A DNA stretch of 64,000 nucleotides from JAZKID01 sp965247525 (GCA_965247525.1 OZ252015.1:1674001-1738000), one strand, 5' to 3'; counted from the first letter of the stretch, positions 42,641 to 52,418 are shown. A program made the numbers and translations. Notes: generated from the sequence alone by a model not told the origin.

Positions 42641-43560
42641 TTTGGTTGCGCAAGCGTGTCAGCCTGCGCTTTCTCATCCGGTTTCAAACTGAAAAGAACG
42701 CCGTCAAGGTCAGCGTCGTTTAAACCCTGCGCGCGCGCTTTCATATGCCATGCGCTGGCGCGCACTTTATCAGCCTCAACGCCGCGGCCTTTCCAGTAAA
42801 GCTTTGCAAGCCTGTTTTGTGCAATCGGGCTGCCAAGCTGTGCCGCTTTTTCAAACCAGATGGCAGCCTGCTTTTCATCTTTGGCAGTGCCGGTTCCATT
42901 AAAAAGATGGATGGCATATTCGGTCATGGCATCGCGAGATCCGTTTTCAGCACCAAGCTTGAGGTAACCCACAGACTTGACATCATCTTTGCCAACGCCT
43001 TTTCCCTCGTTTAAAAGCTGCGCCAAAGCATAGGCCGCATCGCCGTTTTCTTGCGCTGCGCTTTTCTCAAACCATTGCGCGGCTTTGAGCGGGTCGGTTT
43101 GCAGTTGTGACAGCCCCATATTGTACTGTGCACCGGGATGGCCAAGTTCGGCCGCTTTGAGGAAATAAAGCTGCGCGCGGTTGATGTCGCGCTTCACGCC
43201 TTCGCCCTCATAGAGCATTGTCGCGAACGCAAAGTTGGCAAATTTTTCGTTTTTGTTGGCCGCGCGCTCATACCATTTGGCGGCAAGATTGACATTTTTG
43301 GCAGTGCCAAAACCTTGCAGATAAAGTTCACCCAGAAGCGTCATCGCCGTTGCGTCACCGCTGGCAGCGAGCGGCCGCGCAAGTTCAAGCGCTTTGGGGT
43401 AATCTTTGTCCTGATAGGCTTTGAGCGACAGATCAAGAGGCGAAAGTGGCGCAGTCTTTGCAGCGGCAGGCGCAGGTTTTTTTGGCGCGGCTGCTGGTGA
43501 TTTTGCGTCTGCATTTGCGCAAAACACAAGACATGCGAGCAGGCATAACCGTTTCCTCAC
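42637..43560 (-). CDS. Exported Sel1-repeat (SEL1/TPR-like) protein
   Basis: This 307-residue protein has a signal peptide (RLCLLACLVFCANADA), a Pro/Ala/Lys-rich linker, and six to seven Sel1 repeats of about 36 residues (for example AMTLLGELYLQGFGTAKNVNLAAKWYERAA; PIAQNRLAKLYWKGRGVEADKVRASAWHMKA). Sel1 proteins are periplasmic or cytosolic scaffolds. GTG start overlapping the ThiE-like stop. Confidence 0.88.
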   Translation of the reverse strand: MRKRLCLLACLVFCANADAKSPAAAPKKPAPAAAKTAPLSPLDLSLKAYQDKDYPKALELARPLAASGDATAMTLLGELYLQGFGTAKNVNLAAKWYERAANKNEKFANFAFATMLYEGEGVKRDINRAQLYFLKAAELGHPGAQYNMGLSQLQTDPLKAAQWFEKSAAQENGDAAYALAQLLNEGKGVGKDDVKSVGYLKLGAENGSRDAMTEYAIHLFNGTGTAKDEKQAAIWFEKAAQLGSPIAQNRLAKLYWKGRGVEADKVRASAWHMKARAQGLNDADLDGVLFSLKPDEKAQADTLAQPN

Positions 43561-44186
43561 CCGTTCACCGCGAGCGCGGCGAGCGCTTTTGAAAGCTCTG
43601 CTGCCATTTGTGCGGGGTCGCTGCTACTCCACAGCGCCTCACGCACGGCAACAAAATCAGCGCCGGCTTGCGCAACCTCTAAAACATTGTCGAGGCTATC
43701 AACAAAAACAACGCAGGGCGTCTCGAACAGGCTTTGCCACCACGAGGCGCGGTCAAACAAGTGTTCAATTTCCGTTTGCCGCTGCGGCCCGCCAAACATC
43801 ACATAGTCGGCGCCAGCTTCGCCAGCCTCCATCGCGCTGTGCGTGTCCTTCAGGTTTCCTGCACCGACAATTAGCCCGTGATAATGCGCGCGTGCTTCGC
43901 GCAAGCGCGCCTGTCCCATATCGGCATGCACGCCGTCAACGCCGCTTGTCTCGTCAAATTCACAACCTGCGCGCAGCAAAGCGGCAGAACCATGTGATTG
44001 CACAAGCGCGATCAATTCACGCGAAACTGTTTGGTTGATCGTTTCGGGTGCATCGGCCCATAACAATGTGCTGGCGATGTCAGAGGTTTTGAGGACAGCG
44101 TCCAACGCATCTTTATGAAAGCCAGATGTGACATCCGGCGTAATGAGATAAAGCCGTGGCTGCAGACGCTCAAAGGTTTTGGCCAT
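43557..44186 (-). CDS. Thiamine phosphate synthase-like (ThiE/TenI) protein
   Basis: This protein of about 209 residues has a TIM-barrel fold like ThiE/TenI: RLYLITPD at strand 1, GVHADMGQARLREAR (the G-V-H-x-D motif), IVGAGNLKDTHSAMEAGEAGADYVMFG, then a C-terminal ADFVAVREAL. Diphosphate-binding details differ from classical ThiE and no other thi genes are near, so it may be a ThiE paralogue. Its ATG overlaps the fba stop (TGATG). Confidence 0.8.
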   Translation of the reverse strand: MAKTFERLQPRLYLITPDVTSGFHKDALDAVLKTSDIASTLLWADAPETINQTVSRELIALVQSHGSAALLRAGCEFDETSGVDGVHADMGQARLREARAHYHGLIVGAGNLKDTHSAMEAGEAGADYVMFGGPQRQTEIEHLFDRASWWQSLFETPCVVFVDSLDNVLEVAQAGADFVAVREALWSSSDPAQMAAELSKALAALAVNG

Positions 44187-45211
44187 CAAGCAGCCGCTTT
44201 TTCTTCAGTTTTTTCCCATTGTCCCAGCGCTGCAAGGAAGTTCATGCGCGCGCGGTGGGTAAATGCGGCCTGACCGGCTTTCAGGTTTTCGGCCTTGCCG
44301 CCCCATGCCTTTTGCGGTGCAGCTTGCAGCGCGCGGCCATAGGAGAAGGTGAGGTTCCACGGCAAGTCGCCCATTTTGTTCATGGCATCGAGATGGGCGG
44401 TGGCGTGCTCATCCGATTGGCCGCCCGACAAAAAGGCAATACCGGGAACGGCGGATGGCACGCACGCTTTCAGCACGCGCAATGTTCGCTCGGCAACGTC
44501 CGAAATGCTGGCCTGTTGTGCCGCCTTTTTTCCGGCAATGACCATGTTTGGTTTTAAAACAATACCTTCAAGCTTGACGCCAGCGAAATACAGTTCCTGA
44601 AAAACCTCTTTGAGCATCCACTCGGTTACTTTTTCACAGGCGGAAATATCATGTGCGCCGTCCATCAGCACTTCCGGCTCAACGATCGGCACAATCTGGT
44701 TTTCCTGGCAAAGCGCGGCGTAGCGCGCCAGCGCCTGCGCATTTTGATGGATGGCTGTGTGCGAGGGTTTGTCATTGCCAATCTCAATCACCGCGCGCCA
44801 TTTGGCAAAACGTGCACCAAGCTTGTAATAATCGGCCAGACGCTGGCCAAGTCCGTCGAGGCCCTCAGTAATGGTTTCGCCGGGGCAGAACGGAAGCGGT
44901 TTAGCACCCGCATCGACTTTAATACCGGGGATGGCTCCAGCCTTTTCAATCAGCTGTGTCAGCTTTGTTCCGTCTTTCGCATTCTGGCGAATGGTCTCAT
45001 CAAATAAAATGACACCGGAGATATATTGGCTCATCGCTTCCTTGGTGCTGAACATCATTTCGCGGTAATCGCGACGGTTGTCTTGAGTGTTTTCAACTTT
45101 GATGTCGTCAAAGCGTTTTTGAATGGTTGCGGTTGATTCATCGGCCGCCAAAATGCCTTTGCCGTCTTTGGTGAGCGCGACCGCAATTTTATTCAGATCA
45201 TCGAGGTTCAT
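44186..45211 (-). CDS. fba: Class I fructose-bisphosphate aldolase
   Basis: This 341-residue Schiff-base aldolase has GKGILAADESTATIQKRF, KWRAVIEI (active-site region), IVPIVEPEVLMDGAHD, GIVLKPNMVIAGKK (Schiff-base Lys region) and GIAFLSGGQSDEHAT. Cleaves fructose 1,6-bisphosphate in glycolysis or runs in reverse. AAGGAAAG precedes ATG 45211, which lies in the pgk stop overlap. Confidence 0.96.
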   Translation of the reverse strand: MNLDDLNKIAVALTKDGKGILAADESTATIQKRFDDIKVENTQDNRRDYREMMFSTKEAMSQYISGVILFDETIRQNAKDGTKLTQLIEKAGAIPGIKVDAGAKPLPFCPGETITEGLDGLGQRLADYYKLGARFAKWRAVIEIGNDKPSHTAIHQNAQALARYAALCQENQIVPIVEPEVLMDGAHDISACEKVTEWMLKEVFQELYFAGVKLEGIVLKPNMVIAGKKAAQQASISDVAERTLRVLKACVPSAVPGIAFLSGGQSDEHATAHLDAMNKMGDLPWNLTFSYGRALQAAPQKAWGGKAENLKAGQAAFTHRARMNFLAALGQWEKTEEKAAA

Positions 45212-46431
45212 GAGGCTTTCCTTGCTGTGTTGTTGTGGAGGGCGGCGAGGCCAGGCAGGGTTTTGCCCTCCAGCCATTCGAGAAAAGCGCCGCCTGCAGT
45301 TGAAACATAGGTGAAATCGTCTGCGACGCCGGCTTTGTTGAGCGCGGCCACGGTATCGCCGCCGCCTGCAACAGAAATCAATGCGCCGTCCTGCGTCAGA
45401 CGCGCGGCCGCTTTTGCAAGCGTGGTCGTGCCGATGTCGAAGGGTGCATGTTCAAAGGCACCAAAGGGCCCATTCCACAGCAAAGTGCGGCTGTCCATTA
45501 ATGCTTTTTCCATCATCGCGATGGTCGCAGGGCCGATGTCGAGGATCATGCGCGCTTTATCAAGCGTGGTGAGATTGTAAACGGCATGCGGTGCGCCCGC
45601 TTTGAATTCATCCGCCGCGACAAAATCGAGCGGCAGGATCAGTTCGCAATTTGCGTTCTTTGCCTTGCTTAAAATGGCGCGCGCCGTGTCGAACATGTCA
45701 TGCTCGACCAAGGATTTTTTTCCAAGATTATGGCCTTCGGCGGCCAGAAAGGTGTTGGCCATCGCGCCGCCAATGGCGATGCGCTGCACTTTGCCGATAA
45801 GATTGCCAATAAGGTCGAGTTTGGACGACACTTTCGCGCCGCCGATAATGGCAAGCACCGGATGCTGCGGCGTATCGAGCACATCTGAAAGCGCTTTAAG
45901 CTCCGCTTCCATGCTGGGGCCGATATAAGAGGGCAAAAAAGCGGTGATCGCGGCGGTTGACGCATGGGCACGGTGCGCCGACGAAAACGCGTCATTGACG
46001 TAGACATCTCCGAGCGAGGAAAGCGTGCGGGCAAAGCTGTCGTCATTGGCCTCTTCGCCCGGATGAAAACGCGTGTTTTCCATCACTAAAATATCACCTG
46101 CTTTGGCATGTTGGGCTGTATCTTTCGCGGCATCATCGCGCCAGTCGGTTGCGACAAATTGAACACCGCGGCCAAGAGCCTTGCCAAGCTCGTTGGCAAC
46201 AGGTTGCAGCGACATTTGCGGCACAACCTTGCCCTTCGGCCTGTCAAAATGCGAAAGGATGATGACGCTTGCGCCTTTGTCGAGCAGCATTTTGACAGTT
46301 GGCACAAAACGGGTGAGGCGCGTTGCATCCGTGACAACGCCATTTTCAAGCGGCACGTTAAGATCGGCGCGCACGATCACACGTTTGCCTGCAAGGCTGA
46401 TGCCCTGCAGAGTGTTAAATTTATCGGGCAT
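45208..46431 (-). CDS. pgk: Phosphoglycerate kinase
   Basis: This 407-residue kinase has VIVRADLNVPLENGVVTD, ILSHFDRPKG, ENTRFHPGEEANDD, VLAIIGGAKVSSKLDLI, LLWNGPFGAFEHAPFDIGT and SVAGGGDTVAAL. It transfers phosphate between 1,3-bisphosphoglycerate and ADP. ATG 46431 lies inside the end of the upstream GST gene, so translation is probably coupled. Confidence 0.97.
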   Translation of the reverse strand: MPDKFNTLQGISLAGKRVIVRADLNVPLENGVVTDATRLTRFVPTVKMLLDKGASVIILSHFDRPKGKVVPQMSLQPVANELGKALGRGVQFVATDWRDDAAKDTAQHAKAGDILVMENTRFHPGEEANDDSFARTLSSLGDVYVNDAFSSAHRAHASTAAITAFLPSYIGPSMEAELKALSDVLDTPQHPVLAIIGGAKVSSKLDLIGNLIGKVQRIAIGGAMANTFLAAEGHNLGKKSLVEHDMFDTARAILSKAKNANCELILPLDFVAADEFKAGAPHAVYNLTTLDKARMILDIGPATIAMMEKALMDSRTLLWNGPFGAFEHAPFDIGTTTLAKAAARLTQDGALISVAGGGDTVAALNKAGVADDFTYVSTAGGAFLEWLEGKTLPGLAALHNNTARKAS

Positions 46432-47137
46432 GGCGCATTCCATCGTCTGCTGTTGTCTCGTTCCTGTTCACAAGAAAATCAGGAACAGGACGCTTGTCGT
46501 TTTGAAGCGTTGTTACAAAGGTTTGCATGACGCTGTGAACGGCAGGCCGTGCGAGCATGTGTTCGCGCCACGTCATTAATTTTGGTGTTGCTGCAGTCAT
46601 TGGCGCGCCGAGCCGTTCTGCGAAAACCTGCGCCATGAAGAAGGCAATGTCAGCATAAGAATAAGTGCCGGCGAGAAAACTTTTATCCTGCAGGACAGCC
46701 TCAAATTCATCGTAAAAAGCAAGCGCGCCTTTGCGGGCAGACATGGCGGCTTCGCCGTTCAGGTCATTTTGAAGGCCCATCAGCTTGATGATCAGAGGAA
46801 AAAAAATCTCATCGGATGCGTGCTCAAGCTGGCGTGCGCGCGTGCGCGCTGAAATGTCATCAGGCCACAGCGCTGGTGTGGGTGCAACCAGTTCAAGATA
46901 TTCAAAAATCTGTGTTGAATCGAAGATTTCCGTCTGGCCATGTGTCAAGACAGGAACTTGGCCCTTGGGATTGATGCGCAGCACTTCCGGATGTTTTGGA
47001 AAATACCCTTTTTCCCTTGAATACGGAACCATCTCAATGTCGAAGGCGAGATGTTTTTCAAGCGCCGCAATTTCGACCTTCATGCCGAACATGCTGTAAG
47101 GCGCTGAATAGATCTGAATTTTTTCGTGTGCGGGCAT
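46421..47137 (-). CDS. Glutathione S-transferase family protein
   Basis: This 238-residue protein has an N-terminal thioredoxin-like domain (KIQIYSAPYSMFGMKVEIAALEKH; NPKGQVPVLTHGQTEIFDSTQIFEYLE, the cis-Pro and Glu-Ser-like glutathione site) and a helical C-terminal domain (FLAGTYSYADIAFFMAQVFAERL). It is inserted between gap and pgk, overlapping pgk by 11 bp, so it is part of the glycolytic operon. Substrate unknown. Confidence 0.9.
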   Translation of the reverse strand: MPAHEKIQIYSAPYSMFGMKVEIAALEKHLAFDIEMVPYSREKGYFPKHPEVLRINPKGQVPVLTHGQTEIFDSTQIFEYLELVAPTPALWPDDISARTRARQLEHASDEIFFPLIIKLMGLQNDLNGEAAMSARKGALAFYDEFEAVLQDKSFLAGTYSYADIAFFMAQVFAERLGAPMTAATPKLMTWREHMLARPAVHSVMQTFVTTLQNDKRPVPDFLVNRNETTADDGMRHAR

Positions 47138-48148
47138 TTAGATCAGTCTGCCGATTGCGACAGCCGTATCGCTCATGCGGTTTGAAAAACCCCATTCATT
47201 GTCATACCACGACAGAACGCGCACCAGCGTTCCATCCATCACCTTGGTCTGGTCGAGCGCAAGCGTGGATGAGGCCGCGTTGTGGTTGAAGTCAATTGAG
47301 ACATTGGGCTGGTCTGTCGTGCAAAGAATATTTTTTAAGGCCCCGCTTTCGGCCGCTTTGGAAATCGCGGCATTGACAGCCTCCACGCTGGTGGCGTTTT
47401 TTATGACGCATTTCAGATCAATGACAGACACATTGGGCGTTGGCACGCGAATGGATGTGCCATCAAGCTTGCCTTTCAGTTCCGGCAAAACAAGGCCAAC
47501 CGCTTTGGCAGCGCCGGTTGATGTCGGGATCATCGACATGGCCGCGGCGCGCCCGCGGTACAAGTCCTTGTGCATGGTGTCGAGCGTCGGCTGGTCGCCG
47601 GTATAGGCGTGAATGGTCGTCATGAAACCGCGTTCAATGCCGAACGCATCGTTCAGGACTTTTGCAACAGGCGCGAGCGCGTTCGTCGTGCAAGACGCAT
47701 TAGAAACTATGATGTGCTCTTTTGTCAGACCCTGATGATTGACGCCGTAAACAACCGTAAAATCCGCATTGTCGCCCGGTGCGGAAATCAGCACGCGTTT
47801 GGCGCCAGCTGCAATGTGCGCCGCTGCCTTATCCTTGGCCGTAAAAAGGCCGGTGCACTCAAGTGCGATATCGACGCCAAGATCATTATGCGGAAGCGTT
47901 GAGGGGTCTTTGATAGCTGTGACTTTAATCGCGCCGCGCCCGACATCGATCGTGTCGGCGCCCGTTTTGACTTCAAACGGAAAACGGCCATGCACGCTGT
48001 CAAAGCGCAACAAATGCGCATTTGTCTCGACAGGCCCAAGATCATTGATCGCGACGACTTCAATGTCGGTGCGGCCGGATTCAATAATGGCGCGCAGGAT
48101 ATTGCGCCCGATCCGGCCAAACCCATTAATGGCAACGCGAACTGTCAT
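47138..48148 (-). CDS. gap: Glyceraldehyde-3-phosphate dehydrogenase (type I)
   Basis: This 336-residue enzyme has VRVAINGFGRIGRNILRAI (NAD fold), catalytic Cys in SNASCTTNALAPVAKVL, HAYTGDQPTLD, RGRAAAMSMIPTSTGAAKAV and WYDNEWGFSNRM. GAAGGAGA precedes ATG 48148. Lies between tkt and GST-pgk-fba in a typical alphaproteobacterial order. Confidence 0.97.
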   Translation of the reverse strand: MTVRVAINGFGRIGRNILRAIIESGRTDIEVVAINDLGPVETNAHLLRFDSVHGRFPFEVKTGADTIDVGRGAIKVTAIKDPSTLPHNDLGVDIALECTGLFTAKDKAAAHIAAGAKRVLISAPGDNADFTVVYGVNHQGLTKEHIIVSNASCTTNALAPVAKVLNDAFGIERGFMTTIHAYTGDQPTLDTMHKDLYRGRAAAMSMIPTSTGAAKAVGLVLPELKGKLDGTSIRVPTPNVSVIDLKCVIKNATSVEAVNAAISKAAESGALKNILCTTDQPNVSIDFNHNAASSTLALDQTKVMDGTLVRVLSWYDNEWGFSNRMSDTAVAIGRLI

Positions 48149-48199
48149 GACAAATGTCTCCTTCAATCGAAATGTGTTTGCGCAGCAAACCGGGCAAAT

Positions 48200-50206
48200 T
48201 TATGAAGCGCGCAGTCGTGCCTTGACGGCGCTGACAAGTGCGTCGGCCGTAATGCCGAAATGTTCGAAAAGCACGGGTGCTGGCGCAGAGGCACCAAAAC
48301 TGTCCATGCCGATGAAGATTCCCTCGCGGCCAATAAACCTGTCCCAGCCTTGGCGTATGCCAGCTTCCACCGCAACATTCAGTTTTGCTGTGCCGAGCAC
48401 ACTGTTTTGGTAGGCGTCGTCCTGCGCGTCAAACAGTTCGAAGCAGGGAACGGACACTACGCGGGTTTTTAACCCATAGGCATCAAGCTGTTTTTTTGCA
48501 GCGACGGCGAGCGACACTTCAGAGCCGCTGGCGAACAGCGTGACATCGGCGTCTGCATCACAGTCCTGCAACACATAAGCGCCGCGCGCCGTCAGGTTTT
48601 GCTGCAGCTGGTCTTTGCGCAATTGCGGCAGGTTCTGTCGCGACAAGGCAAGCAGGCTCGGGCATGTGTCATGTTGTAACGCGCACTGCCAGCTTTCAAT
48701 TGTTTCAATCGTATCCGCAGGGCGAAACACCAGCAGTCCCGGCATGGCGCGCAATGACGCAAGATGTTCGACGGGCTGGTGTGTTGGCCCGTCTTCGCCA
48801 AGGCCGATGGAATCATGCGTCATGACAAAGATGGAGCGCACGCCCATCAAAGCGGCAAGGCGGATAGCGGGGCGGCAATAATCGGCAAAGGTCAAAAATG
48901 TGCCGCCATAGGGAATGAACCCGCCATGCAGCGCCAGGCCATTCATCGCCGCCGCCATGCCATGTTCGCGAATGCCATAATGAATATACGCGCCGGAATA
49001 ATTGCTGGCATCGACAATGGCTTGTGTTTTCATGCGCGTATTATTGGACGGTGAAAGGTCGGCCGAGCCGCCGATCATTTGCGGCAAGAGAGCCGTCAGT
49101 CCTTCAAGGGCGATTTCAGACGACTTGCGGGTGGCTACATCTTTGGCGTCCTGCGCGGCCTGATTTTTAAGCGCGATGCATGTCGCATCAAGCGTGCTGA
49201 GATCGGCCTTTAGGAATGTTGTGTAGTCCGGGTTTGCTTTGGCTTGAACGTCCCACGCTTTGCGTGCGCTTTGTCCGTTTGCACCAATCGCGCGCCACTG
49301 TTCTAAAAGTGGTGCGGGCACAAAAAACGGCTCATCCGGCCAACCATAGCTGGCCTTTGCGCCTTTCAACTCTTCGGCGCCGAGCGGTTCGCCGTGCGCT
49401 TTAGATGTGCCTTTTCTCTGGGGAGCACCGTAACCAATGATGGTTTTGCAGGCAATCAGGCTTGGTTTGTCGGATGTGCGCGCTTGTGCAATGGCCGCCT
49501 CGATCGCGGCATGGTCGTGGCCATCGCAAGAGACGGCATTCCAGCCGCATGCTTTGAAGCGCATGATCTGGTCGGTGGAATCCGACAGTGACAATTTGCC
49601 GTCAATGGTAATGCCGTTGTCGTCGAAGAGAACAATCAGCTTGTTCAGTTTCAAATGGCCGGCGAGCGCGATGGCTTCATGGCTGATGCCTTCCATGAGG
49701 TCGCCGTCAGAGGCGAGCACATAGGTAAAATGATTGACCAGCGCATCGCCAAAGCGCGCATTGGACATACGCTCCGCCAATGCCATGCCAACAGACATGG
49801 CAACACCTTGGCCGAGCGGGCCGGTTGTGGTCTCAACGCCTTTCGTCACAAAATTTTCAGGGTGGCCGGGCGTTTTAAAACCAAGCTGGCGAAAGTTCTT
49901 GATGTCATCGAGTGACACGCTGTCATAACCGGTGAGGTAGAGCAGGGCGTAAAGCAGCATCGAGCCATGGCCTGCCGAGAGAATAAAGCGGTCACGATCG
50001 GCCCAATCGGGCGAGCTTGCATCAAATTTCAGAAAACGGCTGAAAAGCACGGTGGCAATATCGGCAGCGCCCATGGGCAGGCCGGGATGACCGCTTTTTG
50101 CCTTTTCGACTGCATCAATGGCCAGCACGCGCACGGCATTGGCCATGTCGCGTAAATGCGGTGCAGAAGCGGTGGAATGGGGTGTTGAAGCGGCCTGTGA
50201 TGTCAT
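48200..50206 (-). CDS. tkt: Transketolase
   Basis: This 668-residue thiamine-diphosphate enzyme has AKSGHPGLPMGAADIATVLF, ThDP/metal motif GDGDLMEG in the form ASDGDLMEGISHEA, the central PYR domain GIREHGMAAAMNGLALHGGFIPYGGTF, THDSIGLGEDGPTHQPVEHL and a C-terminal domain. It supplies pentose phosphate and, if present, Calvin-type exchange. It heads the gap-GST-pgk-fba block. Confidence 0.97.
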   Translation of the reverse strand: MTSQAASTPHSTASAPHLRDMANAVRVLAIDAVEKAKSGHPGLPMGAADIATVLFSRFLKFDASSPDWADRDRFILSAGHGSMLLYALLYLTGYDSVSLDDIKNFRQLGFKTPGHPENFVTKGVETTTGPLGQGVAMSVGMALAERMSNARFGDALVNHFTYVLASDGDLMEGISHEAIALAGHLKLNKLIVLFDDNGITIDGKLSLSDSTDQIMRFKACGWNAVSCDGHDHAAIEAAIAQARTSDKPSLIACKTIIGYGAPQRKGTSKAHGEPLGAEELKGAKASYGWPDEPFFVPAPLLEQWRAIGANGQSARKAWDVQAKANPDYTTFLKADLSTLDATCIALKNQAAQDAKDVATRKSSEIALEGLTALLPQMIGGSADLSPSNNTRMKTQAIVDASNYSGAYIHYGIREHGMAAAMNGLALHGGFIPYGGTFLTFADYCRPAIRLAALMGVRSIFVMTHDSIGLGEDGPTHQPVEHLASLRAMPGLLVFRPADTIETIESWQCALQHDTCPSLLALSRQNLPQLRKDQLQQNLTARGAYVLQDCDADADVTLFASGSEVSLAVAAKKQLDAYGLKTRVVSVPCFELFDAQDDAYQNSVLGTAKLNVAVEAGIRQGWDRFIGREGIFIGMDSFGASAPAPVLFEHFGITADALVSAVKARLRAS

Positions 50207-50304
50207 AATTTGTCTTATCAGCCACAGGTCTCAAGTCAATTCACGCTTGCGCTTTCGCCCGCGTTTCGCTTTGATAAGGCCAGTATATACAAGGTGCATG
50301 CGCA

Positions 50305-50574
50305 ATGGCCCGTCAGACTGTCGAAGAAACGATCAGCCGCTTCAATACCGCATTGGAAAATCTGCAGCTGGCGCTGGAGCGCCGCCGACTGTCGGAAGAT
50401 GGGCTGGCGCAGATGGAAGACGATATGCACCTAATGGCGCTCGACCGTGCCGCTCTGGCGCGCTCGTTAGACGCGGCGCTGGCAAAATCAAAAAATGCGG
50501 GCGAGGTCAGCGCGCGCCTCGACACCGTTATCGAGACGATTGATGCGTTGATTGAAACGGCGGAGGCGGCGTAA
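50305..50574 (+). CDS. DUF4164-like small coiled-coil protein
   Basis: This 89-residue, mainly helical protein (TVEETISRFNTALENLQLALERRR; AALARSLDAALAKSKNAGEVSARLDTVIETID) matches the short protein that precedes zapA in many alphaproteobacteria. Its stop overlaps the zapA start (TAATG). Probably accessory to cell division, but function unproven. Confidence 0.82.
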   Translation: MARQTVEETISRFNTALENLQLALERRRLSEDGLAQMEDDMHLMALDRAALARSLDAALAKSKNAGEVSARLDTVIETIDALIETAEAA

Positions 50575-50939
50575 TGGCGCAGCTTGATGTCAAAATCAAC
50601 GGCCGCGATTATCGCCTGGCCTGCGAAGACGGGCAGGAGCCGCATTTGCGCGCATTGGCGCAAAAGCTCGACCAGACCGTTACGGATATGCGCCGAAACT
50701 TTGGTGAAATTGGTGAAAATCGTTTGCTGGTGATGGCCGGGCTGATGGGCATCGACCAGCTTGACGAATTGCGGGTGAAAATCACCAAGCTGGAAAATGA
50801 CGCCAATGCCATCCGCGTGGAGCAATCGGTTCACTCAGCCAAAGCAGATGATGCGGAAGATATCATCGTCGAAGCGCTGACAGCGGCCTCTGAGCGGATT
50901 GAACGGCTTACAGCCAGCCTTGGGGCAGGGCCGAATTAG
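50574..50939 (+). CDS. zapA: Cell division protein ZapA
   Basis: This 121-residue protein has the N-terminal ZapA globular domain (QLDVKINGRDYRLACEDGQEPHLRALAQKLDQTVTDMR) and a coiled coil. ZapA binds and bundles FtsZ at the division site. Two orphan genes separate it from the 6S RNA that normally follows. Confidence 0.93.
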   Translation: MAQLDVKINGRDYRLACEDGQEPHLRALAQKLDQTVTDMRRNFGEIGENRLLVMAGLMGIDQLDELRVKITKLENDANAIRVEQSVHSAKADDAEDIIVEALTAASERIERLTASLGAGPN

Positions 50940-51021
50940 AAAACTGATTGCCGACTGTCATATTTTGATGATAAATTTCTTCTATTACCAATTTTATATT
51001 TTAAAAAATTAAAGGTTCAGA

Positions 51022-51591
51022 ATGTCAGCCAACATTACGTCTCTCTCCTCGTCGTTCAAGCCCGACCCGAAATGCGGGCAATGGCAGGACGAACTCAAAA
51101 AACTTAACTCTGACAAAGCATCCGCGCAGAAAAGTTTTGAATCGCTTGAAGACAAATTTCTGAACTCTTTGGAGCTGGATAAGCAAATCAGCCGCGGCAA
51201 GACAATTATCGAATCCGTCAGCACAATTGAATCACGCATGGAAATGGATGCAGCAGAAATTCGCTCAAAAACGTTTGACACACGTATCAGTGATTTGGGC
51301 TCTAAAATCGACGAGCGCTGCAAGGGTCCGCCATCTTCACCGCCTCTGACAAGTCCAGTGCGTTCACGTAGCGACAACAAAGTGCAAAGAAAGTTGCCTG
51401 GCTTCGATTTTGCATCATTGACACCGGCTTTGGCGGCGAAAACACTGTTTGCCGGCATCGCCATATTTGGCAGTTATGTCTTGGCGCGCAAATTGCGACT
51501 GCCTGCGTTGCGCCCTATATCAGGCATTGCTCTTGCATTGCTCGCAGGCGCGGCGCTTTTCATGAAAAAGAGCTTTACGAAGAACGCCTAG
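51022..51591 (+). CDS. Orphan protein with two C-terminal membrane helices, 189 aa
   Basis: This protein is not recognised. AAAGG precedes ATG 51022. It has a polar Ser-rich N-terminus (MSANITSLSSSFKPDPK), a Lys/Glu coiled-coil region to about residue 95, a Pro/Ser linker, then two Gly/Ala-rich membrane helices (TLFAGIAIFGSYVLA; GIALALLAGAALFM) ending in basic residues. Its 3' end overlaps the convergent orphan gene by 17 bp. The pair interrupts the zapA-6S RNA synteny. Confidence 0.6.
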   Translation: MSANITSLSSSFKPDPKCGQWQDELKKLNSDKASAQKSFESLEDKFLNSLELDKQISRGKTIIESVSTIESRMEMDAAEIRSKTFDTRISDLGSKIDERCKGPPSSPPLTSPVRSRSDNKVQRKLPGFDFASLTPALAAKTLFAGIAIFGSYVLARKLRLPALRPISGIALALLAGAALFMKKSFTKNA

Positions 51592-52324
51592 TCTCTTGTC
51601 CAGAGACGGATTTTAATCCGAGCCACACCAACGCGCCAGCTGCGGCTGTAATTGCAAGAGCAGGCAATGTCCGAAAAAGTGGAACCATATATTTCTCACC
51701 AAGTGAAATATACTTTCCTTCTTTGCGAAAAAAGTTGAGGGCTTTTAGATATTTTGATTTGGCGAGATGCTGCTCGACGGCTGCAAAATCACCATCTGCA
51801 AGCCTGACCACAAGATTATCAAGGCTTTGGTTCAGCGGCAGGTGAAAATTGAGAGATTTTCCTGCGCCATCTCGCGTGAGACGAAATTTATTCATCCATA
51901 ATTCTTTTTGGAACGGATTTGGCACGGAGCCAATAATATACTTGTAGCGGTATTCTTGCGACGCAATATTTTTCGGCGAGTTGAAGAAATTTTCAAGTTT
52001 TCCAACTGCGGAAAAAGATATATCTGGCGCGCCGCCCATGTGAATGTCGGCCTGCAACAGCGTATGCTTGCCCCCAACGTGTAGTGGCGGCCTGTAGGCA
52101 TGAATATCAACGGGAAAATCAAATTCTGTTTTGCCAATGATTTTGCTGACGACCTGCCCGTGAAAAGACGCATAATCTTTCACGCTCAAATGATCTTTAA
52201 AAGTCTCAACAGCCAGATTGCGGACAACATCGCGCCACGCCGAGGACAATTCGGGATTTGCCGATATTTTTTTAAGGGCAGTGCTGCCTGCGCGCGACAG
52301 CTGATAAAATTCAGGGCTTTTCAT
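51575..52324 (-). CDS. Orphan tail-anchored-like protein, 249 aa
   Basis: This protein is not recognised. About 215 soluble residues (including VDIHAYRPPLHVGGKHTLLQADIHMGGAPDISFS in a His-rich beta-like stretch) are followed by one Ala/Gly-rich membrane helix near 220-238 (RTLPALAITAAAGALVWLGL) and a 12-residue polar tail. This is a tail-anchored arrangement. It converges on, and overlaps, the 189-aa orphan; both have C-terminal Gly/Ala helices and may work together. Confidence 0.6.
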   Translation of the reverse strand: MKSPEFYQLSRAGSTALKKISANPELSSAWRDVVRNLAVETFKDHLSVKDYASFHGQVVSKIIGKTEFDFPVDIHAYRPPLHVGGKHTLLQADIHMGGAPDISFSAVGKLENFFNSPKNIASQEYRYKYIIGSVPNPFQKELWMNKFRLTRDGAGKSLNFHLPLNQSLDNLVVRLADGDFAAVEQHLAKSKYLKALNFFRKEGKYISLGEKYMVPLFRTLPALAITAAAGALVWLGLKSVSGQETRRSS

Positions 52325-52418
52325 TTTTTTAGATCAGGCAATCAATCAATATTTAATCATTTAGACAATGTTATCAGCCTTATCACACAAAGCTGGTTTT
52401 TTAAACAGGCTTCTGCCT

